From Gemmatimonadota bacterium (GTDB lineage: Bacteria > Gemmatimonadota > Gemmatimonadetes > Palauibacterales > Palauibacteraceae): a stretch of DNA of 12,315 bases. Below are positions 1 through 5,780 of the stretch, one piece after another (position 1 is the first letter of the stretch; each line of letters opens with the position of its first letter). The translations under genes were made by a program, and so were the position numbers. Below the pieces are notes generated by a model. The model saw only the letters and a list, made by a program, of their open reading frames with translations. It searched no databases and was not told where the DNA came from. The DNA lies in NCBI GenBank assembly GCA_030601615.1, contig JAUVTH010000020.1, forward strand, positions 1-12,315. The letters are read 5' to 3'.

Positions 1-50
1 ATGGCGGGTTTCGGTGAGACCGAATGTGCCCGTGGCTCGCTGGGACGGAT

Positions 51-82
51 CCGCGGCTGCGAGCTCATGCCGCTCGCCGCGG
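51..82. other. GC-rich stem-loop in a gene-free stretch
   Basis: CCGCG plus GCGAGC on the left pair with GCTCGC plus CGCGG on the right, giving an 11-bp stem with a 3-nt bulge and a 7-nt loop. There is no T-tract after it, so it is not a standard intrinsic terminator, although it could end transcription of a gene lying left of the window. The rest of 1-155 holds only a 38-codon open frame (1-117) with no recognisable protein features. I see no supported gene there. Confidence 0.3.
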
Positions 83-155
83 CTCGGGCCGGCCGGCTCG
101 GTAAGTTCGGTGCTTGAAAATTCCGTGCGTCTCGCCTCACCAAGGCGGGCGAGTC

Positions 156-297
156 ATGGAGAGGAGTCGAGAGGCGGTGTCCGAAGTGCGGTAGCGAGGA
201 GAACGGCAAGTGCGGCTCGAAATGCGGGACGGAAGTCCGGGCGAAGGCCGGGACCGGCAAATGCTCCAGGTGCGGCTCGGGGCTCGAACCGAGGGCC
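156..297 (+). other. Out-of-phase N-terminus of the zinc-ribbon gene
   Basis: The frame of the gene at 298 stays open back to a TGA at 115-117 and has no ATG, GTG or TTG start. Yet it encodes clear zinc-ribbon cysteines: CPKC (178-189), CGSKC (211-225) and CSRC (262-273). The last pair joins CAEC, just after the ATG at 298, to make one classical CX2C-X10-CX2C ribbon. An ATG at 156 lies in another frame and reads MERSREAVSEVR before a stop. Removing one base in the GGCGGTG stretch would give MERSREACPKCGS and restore the whole ribbon region. So either a 1-base insertion broke the gene, the read has an error, or a frameshift occurs during translation. The protein pattern is seen; the cause is inferred. 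Confidence 0.6.
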
Positions 298-984
298 ATG
301 TTCTGCGCCGAGTGCGGTGAGCCTACCGGGCACCGGCCGGCGAAGGGGGCCGCGGCGTATCTGCCATGGGTGCTCTCTGCGCTGGCGCTTGTCGCATTCG
401 CGATCGCGCTGACGATATTCATCCAGGGACAGACGGCCACGCGGGTCGGCGACATGCCGTTGACCGGCGCCTTGCCGGAAGCAGAGCGTGTGAATCCGGA
501 CGGGACACCGGCTGCGGCCGTGCCGGGTCCCGGAGCGGTGGATCTCGGTTCCATGAGCGCGCGCCAGGCGGCCGACCGTCTGTTCGACCGGGTGATGCGG
601 GAGGACGAGGCCGGCGACGTGGCAGAGGCGCAGCAGTTCGCGCCGATGGCGATCCAGGCCTACGGGATGGCCCCGCCTGAGGATATCGACGCTGACGCTC
701 ACTTCCACGTCGCGCTGCTGCACCTGGTGTTGGACGACCTGGACGCGGCCGACCGCGAGGCAGACCTGATCCTGTCGCTCGAGAGGGAGCACCTGCTGGC
801 CCTCGCTATCAAGGCCCGGGTCGCCGAAGGGCGAGGTGACGAAGCGGCGCGCGTTGATGCGTACAACCGATTCCTGGACGCCCTTCCGACGGGTCTGACG
901 TCCGGAAAGCCGGAATATGAGATGCATGACAGGATGCTGGAAGCCGAAGCCGTGCGGGCTCGGGAGACGACGGGCCGCGATTGA
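298..984 (+). CDS. Membrane-anchored zinc-ribbon protein, start uncertain
   Basis: This is the 228-aa open frame from the first in-frame ATG. It begins inside a zinc ribbon (C3 and C6 of a CX2C knuckle), so the true N-terminus probably lies upstream and is out of phase in this sequence. After a short basic linker there is one membrane helix at about residues 21-42 (WVLSALALVAFAIALTIF). A low-complexity Pro/Ala/Gly linker follows, then a helical C-terminal part at about 85-205 that looks like TPR-type pairs. Such proteins have a cytoplasmic zinc ribbon, one membrane pass and an exported helical domain. Their roles are mostly unknown, with protein-protein contact likely. It converges on copA with a 24-bp gap, so the two are not co-transcribed. 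It could be a decaying gene if the upstream frameshift is real. Confidence 0.7.
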   Translation: MFCAECGEPTGHRPAKGAAAYLPWVLSALALVAFAIALTIFIQGQTATRVGDMPLTGALPEAERVNPDGTPAAAVPGPGAVDLGSMSARQAADRLFDRVMREDEAGDVAEAQQFAPMAIQAYGMAPPEDIDADAHFHVALLHLVLDDLDAADREADLILSLEREHLLALAIKARVAEGRGDEAARVDAYNRFLDALPTGLTSGKPEYEMHDRMLEAEAVRARETTGRD

Positions 985-1008
985 GCCCGGCCGTTCTGCA
1001 GCAGCCTG

Positions 1009-3327
1009 CTAATGGAGGTCGAGACGGGCGCCGCGCAGGCGGTTCGCGTTCGTGACCACCGTGATCGAGCTCATCGCCATGGCGGCCTCGGCCAGGATCG
1101 GATGCAACAGACCGAGGATCGCCACCGGGATCGCGATCGTGTTGTAGAAGTAGGCCCAGAACAGGTTCTGCCGGATCTTCCGGAACGTTGCCCGGGACAA
1201 CAACACGGCCCGCACGACCGACGTCAGGCTGCCGTGGACGAGCGTCATGTCGGCGGACTCGATCGCGATGTCGGTGCCCGTTCCGATAGCTATTCCCACG
1301 TCAGCCTGTTTGAGTGACGGGGCGTCGTTGATTCCGTCTCCCACCATCGCCGTGACCAGGCCGGCGGCCTGCAGCTTGCGGATCGCCTCGACCTTGCCGT
1401 CCGGCAGCAGCCCGGCCTTCACTTCATCGATGCCCACTTCGTCGGCGACGGCGCGCGCGGTGCGCTCGTTGTCACCGGTCAGCATGATCGTGCGCAGCCC
1501 CAGCCTCGACAGATCCTGTATCGCCCGCCGGCTGTCGTCCTTGATCCGGTCCGCCACCGCGACGAGGCCCAGGGGTTGTCCTTCCGAGGCCACGAACATG
1601 GCGGTGCGGCCCCTCGCTTCGAGCTCGTCAGCTGACGACTCGAGGACGCTCACGTCCACGCTCATCTCGTGCATCAGGCGGCCGCTGCCGACGAGGATTG
1701 CCCGGCCCTCCACCGTTCCCTCGACCCCGAGGCCGGTGAGCGACCGGAAGTCGGAGACCGGCTGCAGGTCGAGATGCCGGACCTTCGCTTCCGCCGTAAC
1801 GGCCTGACCGAGCGGGTGCTCCGACGCGTGCTCGAGTGAGGCCGCAGTCCGGAGGACATTCTCCTCGGTCTCGCCCGGCGCGGGGACGATCTCCGTCACC
1901 GACGGCTCGCCGCGGGTCACCGTGCCCGTCTTGTCGAACACGATGACATCGGCTCCGTCGAGGGTCTGGATCGCGGCCCCGTCGCGGATCAGGACGCCGT
2001 TCTCGGCGCCGAGTCCAGTCCCGACCATGAGCGCGGTAGGAGTCGCCAGGCCCAGGGCGCAAGGGCACGCGATCACGAGCACGGCGAGCGCCGCGAACAG
2101 GGCCAGCGATACCGGTCCGAGATCCGGTTGTACCCACGGGAGGATCGTCGCCGCGCGATCCACGATGGAGTGGAACAGGTCGGGGAGCACGAGCCACCCG
2201 ATCAACGTGCCGAGGGCAATCGCCAGGACCACGGGAACGAACACGGCGGTGATCCGATCGGCCAACTCCTGGATCGGCACCTTGCTTCCCTGGGCCTGTT
2301 CGACCATCCGGACGACACTTGCCAGGAACGTGTTCTCGCCGATGCCCGTCGCCCGCACCTGCAGGAGGCCCTGCCGGTTGATCGTCGATCCGATCACCGG
2401 GTCGCCTTCGACCTTGTCCACGGGCATCGACTCCCCCGTGGCCAGTGATTCGTCCACTGCACTCCGACCGGACACCACGATTCCGTCCGTGGGGATCTTC
2501 TCTCCAGGACGGACGACCATCACGTCGCCGACTGCGACGCTCGCGATCGGGACCTCTACTTCCTCCCCGTCGCGAAGCACACGGGCGGTGCGGGCCTCCA
2601 GCGAGAGGAGCTTCTGGATGGCGGCCGACGTACGGCCACGAGCCCGGGTTTCCACGTACCGACCGGTCAGGTGAATGGCCATGATCATCGCGCCGACCCC
2701 GGCGTAGTTCATGATCATGGGCCCCACTCCGAATTGGTGCAGCAGGCTCGAGATGCCGGTGAGCACGGCCGCGCCGGCGCCCAGCGCGATCAGGCTGTCC
2801 ATGTTCGGGCGGCGGTGGGCCAGGGCTCGGAATCCGCTGACCATCGTCTCGTGTCCGGGACCGAGGAGCACGGGAAGCGCGAGAACAACGAGGCCGACGT
2901 GGAATACGGCGGCGCTCGGCCACGGCGTACCGAAGAACATCTCCGGGACCATCCACACCATGATCGGGACGGTGAGCGCCCACGCGACGATCATCCGCCG
3001 ACGGGCCAGTGCGACCCTCTCTTCGTCGCGCCGGAGGCGCTCTCGTTCTCGCTCCGCCCGGTCCTCCATGGATCGCGGCGCCACGAGTGTGAATCCAGCG
3101 TCGGCGACTGCGCGTTCGAGCGCCTCGAATGCGATAGCGTCCTCTGAGAACCGCACCGTCGCCGCCTCCGCCGGGAGGCTGACGGCGGCCTCGACCCCGT
3201 CGATGCTGTTGAGGGCCCGTTCGACTGCGGAGCTGCAGGCACCACAGTGCATCCCCTCGATCGGGTATACCTCTACGTGTTGCTGGTGCGCCGCCGTGTC
3301 GACTGCGCTCGTCTGCCCGTCATCCAT
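1009..3327 (-). CDS. copA: Copper(I)-exporting P1B-type ATPase
   Basis: This inner-membrane pump uses ATP to export Cu(I) from the cytoplasm. From the ATG at 3327 it has 772 aa, normal for a CopA with one metal-binding domain. Domains in order: an HMA domain with GMHCGAC at 25-31; membrane helices from about 112; actuator domain with TGES (298-301); metal-site CPC (421-423); phosphorylation loop DKTGT (465-469, acceptor D465); SEHP (502-505); TGDN (617-620); hinge GDGIND (663-668). YN (728-729) and MxxSS (750-754) in the last two helices mark the Cu(I)-selective subgroup. The frame stays open to an ATG at 3492, but the extra 55 residues are Pro/Gly/Arg-rich and unlike the family. GAAGG five bases before 3327 supports the shorter start. 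The nearby palindrome at 3472-3491 suggests metal-dependent control. No chaperone or regulator gene is adjacent. Confidence 0.96.
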   Translation of the reverse strand: MDDGQTSAVDTAAHQQHVEVYPIEGMHCGACSSAVERALNSIDGVEAAVSLPAEAATVRFSEDAIAFEALERAVADAGFTLVAPRSMEDRAERERERLRRDEERVALARRRMIVAWALTVPIMVWMVPEMFFGTPWPSAAVFHVGLVVLALPVLLGPGHETMVSGFRALAHRRPNMDSLIALGAGAAVLTGISSLLHQFGVGPMIMNYAGVGAMIMAIHLTGRYVETRARGRTSAAIQKLLSLEARTARVLRDGEEVEVPIASVAVGDVMVVRPGEKIPTDGIVVSGRSAVDESLATGESMPVDKVEGDPVIGSTINRQGLLQVRATGIGENTFLASVVRMVEQAQGSKVPIQELADRITAVFVPVVLAIALGTLIGWLVLPDLFHSIVDRAATILPWVQPDLGPVSLALFAALAVLVIACPCALGLATPTALMVGTGLGAENGVLIRDGAAIQTLDGADVIVFDKTGTVTRGEPSVTEIVPAPGETEENVLRTAASLEHASEHPLGQAVTAEAKVRHLDLQPVSDFRSLTGLGVEGTVEGRAILVGSGRLMHEMSVDVSVLESSADELEARGRTAMFVASEGQPLGLVAVADRIKDDSRRAIQDLSRLGLRTIMLTGDNERTARAVADEVGIDEVKAGLLPDGKVEAIRKLQAAGLVTAMVGDGINDAPSLKQADVGIAIGTGTDIAIESADMTLVHGSLTSVVRAVLLSRATFRKIRQNLFWAYFYNTIAIPVAILGLLHPILAEAAMAMSSITVVTNANRLRGARLDLH

Positions 3328-3445
3328 GATCGCCTTCGCCTCGGAATTCACCGCCCCACGCCACCCTGCGCCGCCACGGCCGCCCGGTACCGTCCCGGGA
3401 TCTGTGCCGGGTTCTGCCCTCGAAAGCAGTAACCTGAAACGTTGT

Positions 3446-3473
3446 TTGAGAACTTCAGCAGCCTTCCTAAATG
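3446..3473 (+). promoter_or_regulatory. Candidate sigma70-type promoter for the PspA-like gene
   Basis: TTGAGA (3446-3451, five of six consensus -35 bases) stands 16 bp before TAAATG (3468-3473, a weak -10). The stretch is less GC-rich than its surroundings. It would place the transcript start near 3480, inside the palindrome at 3472-3491. A second possibility is TCCACA-N16-TACACT (3488-3515), which would give a leaderless message starting at about the ATG at 3522. Both are read by eye only. Confidence 0.3.
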
Positions 3474-3491
3474 GTACCCGGACGGGTTCCA
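3472..3491. promoter_or_regulatory. 20-bp palindrome, possible CsoR-type operator
   Basis: TGGTACCCG and CGGGTTCCA flank a 2-bp centre (GA). Eight of the nine arm positions pair. The core TACCC-N4-GGGT resembles published CsoR copper-repressor operators, which are GC-box dyads flanked by TA and AT. It lies 30 bp before the PspA-like ATG and about 145 bp before the copA ATG, in the gap these divergent genes share. The dyad is seen in the sequence. The link to copper is inferred from resemblance and position, since no csoR gene is in the window. Confidence 0.4.
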
Positions 3492-3521
3492 CACGGACAA
3501 GGTTGGCGTTACACTCATGCC

Positions 3522-4220
3522 ATGTTCAAGAAGTTCAAGGACGCCATCGATGCAGCGCTCAGCGCCCTGGAAGGCCGCTCGGGGGACAACACCCGGGAGG
3601 ACGTCGACAGACTGCTGGACGGGATGCGCGAGGAGCTGATCGACACGAAGGCGCGCATTCCCGTTCTGGAGAGTCAGGTCGAGAAGCTGCACCTCGCACA
3701 CGATCGCGAGGTGAAGAAAGCTGACGACTGCCATCGCCGGGCGGTCCAGGCGCAGACGATCGCGGACGACGAGACGGTCGAAGTCGCGCTCCGCTTCGAG
3801 GCTAAGCACCGGGTCGCTGTGGACGTGTGGGTCCAGAAGATCGAAGCGGCGGAGGCGGAGCTCGAGATGCAGCGCCAGGCCGTCTCCGATATGACCGAGC
3901 AACTGAAGGAGGCCCGGTCAAATCGCGAGGTCCTCGAGATTCGCACACGGCGCGCGGGCGCCACCGCACGAATGCGAGGCGGTGGCCACTCGAGCGTTGA
4001 CGAGTTCGACCGTCTCGCGGACGAGATCGAGCGGGGGGACGATCTGGGTGCGGCGGAAAGGGATGTTGAGCGCGAGCTCGATCCGACGTACGGCGTGGAC
4101 GATTTCGATCGAGATCTCGGGGATGCCGCGAGGCCCTCCATGTCGAGGGAGGAGCGAGCGGAGCGCCAGCTCGAGGAGCTCAAGCGCCAGATGAAGGAGG
4201 ACGGGAACCGAAACGGGTGA
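3522..4220 (+). CDS. PspA/IM30-like coiled-coil protein
   Basis: The protein has 232 aa, is highly charged and almost wholly helical. The N-terminus (MFKKFKDAIDAALSALEG) has the short amphipathic form of PspA/IM30 helix 0. A long antiparallel hairpin-like coiled coil follows (about 27-150), then an acidic helix (about 158-186, DEFDRLADEIERGDD) and a final helix (207-226, AERQLEELKRQM), mirroring the helix order and length of PspA. There is no signal peptide or membrane helix. PspA proteins are ESCRT-III relatives that coat and repair the inner membrane from the cytoplasm. Sequence identity to classical PspA looks low, so function is inferred from architecture. I chose the ATG at 3522 over one at 3471 because family proteins begin at MF-K-F-K and the extra 17 residues look non-coding. 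No strong ribosome site precedes it. It is divergent from copA, and no pspBC or pspF lies nearby. Confidence 0.7.
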   Translation: MFKKFKDAIDAALSALEGRSGDNTREDVDRLLDGMREELIDTKARIPVLESQVEKLHLAHDREVKKADDCHRRAVQAQTIADDETVEVALRFEAKHRVAVDVWVQKIEAAEAELEMQRQAVSDMTEQLKEARSNREVLEIRTRRAGATARMRGGGHSSVDEFDRLADEIERGDDLGAAERDVERELDPTYGVDDFDRDLGDAARPSMSREERAERQLEELKRQMKEDGNRNG

Positions 4221-4254
4221 TGCGCGTCCGCCGGGGCACACATCGCCGGGTACT

Positions 4255-4288
4255 CGGACAGGCTTCTGGTCCGGTCAGGCCTGAACGG
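4255..4288. terminator. Inverted repeats between two convergent genes
   Basis: CGGAC (4255-4259) and GTCCG (4269-4273) form a small hairpin. Next to it CCGGTCAGGCCTGAACGG (4271-4288) is an 18-bp palindrome with one mismatched pair, and its perfect 10-bp core includes the channel stop codon. The site lies in the 54-bp gap between two converging genes, where a two-way terminator is expected. No T-tract follows on either strand, so the call is weak. Confidence 0.25.
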
Positions 4289-5297
4289 TTCGGGTCAGCA
4301 GGTCCAGTTGATCCGCCCTTCCCATCACGATGAGGACGTCGCCGGCCAGGATCCGGTGTTCCGGTCCCGGATTGTACACCCAGGGGTCGTCGCGCCCGGG
4401 TGCATCGACGTGCCGTGCAGCGATCACGATCAAACCCGTCTTCTGAGGAATCCGGGCCTCCGCGAGAGACTGACCCTCCAGCGGGGAGCCTCCCGGCACG
4501 TGTACCTCCTCCAGGCGCAGATCCAGACCCTCGCCACGAGTCGCCACGTCCAGGAAGCTGACGACCTGCGGCTGGAGCAGCATGGCCGCCATGCGCATGC
4601 CCCCCGTGAGGTTGGGGCTCACCACGTGGTCGGCGCCGGCCACGTATAGCTTCTGCAGAGTCTGCTCGTTGTAGGCACGGGCCACGATTGTCAGGCCTGG
4701 CTGCAGGTCGCGGGCGCTGAGGCACACGAACAGGTTGTCGGTGTCGGCGCTCAGACAGGCCACCAGCCCGACCGCCGTGCCGATCCGCGCTTCGACCAGT
4801 GCCTCGTCGCCCGTCGCATCGGCCTCCACGACGAGAGCTTCGGGAAATTCCTCGCGCAGCGCCTGGCCACGGTCCGCCTCCTTCTCGATGACGACGTACT
4901 GTTTCCCGGCGTCTTCCAGCTCCCGGACGACCTGCTGGCCGGTGAGGCCCGCGCCGCAGACGATGTAGTGGTTCTTGATATTCTCGATTTTCTTCATAGT
5001 GCGCCGAGTCAGGAAAACGTGAGCGAGGTCCATCTCGACCAGGGCGGACGTGAGGAATGCGAACCACACGCCCATCAGCGTGATGCCGCCCATCAGGAGG
5101 AAGCCGGCGAGTATCCTGCCTCCCGTCTGAAGCTCGTGTACTTCCTCGTATCCCACGCCCGTCACCGTGATGACGGTCATGTAGATGGAATCGGACAGAT
5201 TGTATTCGGGGGTCTGGAGGAACCCCACCGTGCCGATCAGCAGAAGCGCGAACGCGCCGCCGATCATCCAGGCGAAACGCCGTTTGAACCTGCTCAT
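4275..5297 (-). CDS. Two-helix potassium-channel-type protein with RCK domain
   Basis: A 340-aa inner-membrane ion channel subunit of the MthK plan. Helix 1 is at about 9-27, a pore loop at about 35-53, helix 2 at about 62-86, then a cytoplasmic RCK/TrkA-N domain. That domain has a dinucleotide-binding GAGLTG at 115-120, an acidic E139 at the end of strand 2 (fits NAD(H)), and D160 in the VEADATGD stretch. A TrkA-C-type domain fills about 255-340. The family forms tetramers gated by ligands bound to the RCK ring. The filter reads T-G-V-G-Y-E-E (46-52) where classical channels have T-T-V-G-Y-G-D, so ion selectivity is uncertain. An in-frame stop lies 24 bases before the ATG, which fixes the start. 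It converges on the PspA-like gene and diverges from the HU gene. No trkH or ktrB partner is seen, as expected for a stand-alone channel. Confidence 0.88.
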   Translation of the reverse strand: MSRFKRRFAWMIGGAFALLLIGTVGFLQTPEYNLSDSIYMTVITVTGVGYEEVHELQTGGRILAGFLLMGGITLMGVWFAFLTSALVEMDLAHVFLTRRTMKKIENIKNHYIVCGAGLTGQQVVRELEDAGKQYVVIEKEADRGQALREEFPEALVVEADATGDEALVEARIGTAVGLVACLSADTDNLFVCLSARDLQPGLTIVARAYNEQTLQKLYVAGADHVVSPNLTGGMRMAAMLLQPQVVSFLDVATRGEGLDLRLEEVHVPGGSPLEGQSLAEARIPQKTGLIVIAARHVDAPGRDDPWVYNPGPEHRILAGDVLIVMGRADQLDLLTRTVQA

Positions 5298-5390
5298 CCG
5301 GGATCTTCGGGCGGGTGTTCAGAAGCCATGGTCGCAATATACGGCTGCACCAGTCGCCCCGTCAGTACGGTTTGATTCCGGGCGCGGCGC

Positions 5391-5438
5391 TCCACGTGGC
5401 CTTGCCGGTGTGGGCGCCTCCGCGGACGTTTCCACGTG
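5391..5438. repeat. Two TCCACGTG boxes 40 bp apart
   Basis: TCCACGTG occurs at 5391-5398 (as part of the perfect palindrome CCACGTGG) and again at 5431-5438. The 40-bp step is close to four helical turns, so both face the same side of the DNA. They lie in the 178-bp gap between the divergent channel and HU genes, nearer HU. They may be binding sites for a dimeric regulator. No other element was recognised in the gap. Confidence 0.35.
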
Positions 5439-5461
5439 TCACCGCGCAACGCACTCGAGCC

Positions 5462-5468
5462 GGAGAGG
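5462..5468 (+). promoter_or_regulatory. Ribosome binding site that sets the HU start
   Basis: GGAGAGG ends seven bases before the ATG at 5476 but only one base before the in-frame ATG at 5470. Spacing therefore favours 5476, giving MNRTELTEAL, the usual HU N-terminus. Confidence 0.7.
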
Positions 5469-5475
5469 CATGGGC

Positions 5476-5760
5476 ATGAACCGAACCGAATTGACCGAGG
5501 CCCTGGCGCGCAGCGCGGGAATGTCGAGGGCGGATGCCGCGCTCGCCGTGGAGGGGCTGTTCGATCCCCGGAAGGGAGTGATCGCACGGGCTCTGCGCCG
5601 CCGTCGCACCGTGCGGATTACGGGATTCGGGACCTTCGTGCCCAGGCGGCGTGAGGCCAGGATCGGCCGGGACCCCCGGACGGGCGAGCCGATTCGCATT
5701 CCCGCCGGAACGTCGATCAGCTTCCGCCCGGGAAAGCCGCTGCGAGAGACGCTGGGCTGA
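5476..5760 (+). CDS. HU/IHF-family DNA-binding protein
   Basis: A 94-aa nucleoid protein that binds and bends DNA as a dimer. It shows the standard fold: two N-terminal helices (about 3-13 and 17-40) forming the dimer body, then GFGTF (50-54), and the beta-arm signature from R62 through GRDPRTGEPIRIPA. P67 in DPRTG is at the place of the proline that intercalates into DNA. The C-terminus SFRPGKPLRETLG is typical. The helix 2 to strand 1 turn and the arm base are unusually Arg-rich (ALRRRRTVR, PRRREAR), fitting strong DNA contact in a high-GC genome. The frame is open further upstream to 5185, but family length and the ribosome site rule that out. It converges on the helicase-like gene with a 20-bp gap. 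It could be either HU or an IHF-like variant; sequence alone does not decide. Confidence 0.93.
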   Translation: MNRTELTEALARSAGMSRADAALAVEGLFDPRKGVIARALRRRRTVRITGFGTFVPRRREARIGRDPRTGEPIRIPAGTSISFRPGKPLRETLG

Positions 5761-5780
5761 GAGCGGCGCGGCCTCGACTG

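Noticed and set aside
51..82. Intrinsic terminator at the left edge
   Set aside because: The stem is good, but no T-tract follows on either strand; kept only as a stem-loop.
154..927. 257-codon open frame on the minus strand
   Set aside because: It lies opposite the zinc-ribbon gene, is Arg/His-rich without domain features, and is a usual by-product of high GC.
1628..2983. 451-codon minus-strand frame inside copA
   Set aside because: Same strand, different frame from a gene with every P-type ATPase motif; composition is Arg/Gly/Pro-rich.
3328..3492. N-terminal 55-residue extension of CopA
   Set aside because: Pro/Gly/Arg-rich, unlike CopA proteins, and overlapping the regulatory gap; a good ribosome site precedes the shorter start.
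5185..5475. Long upstream extension of the HU gene
   Set aside because: It overlaps the start of the divergent channel gene and has no HU features; GGAGAGG marks the start at 5476.
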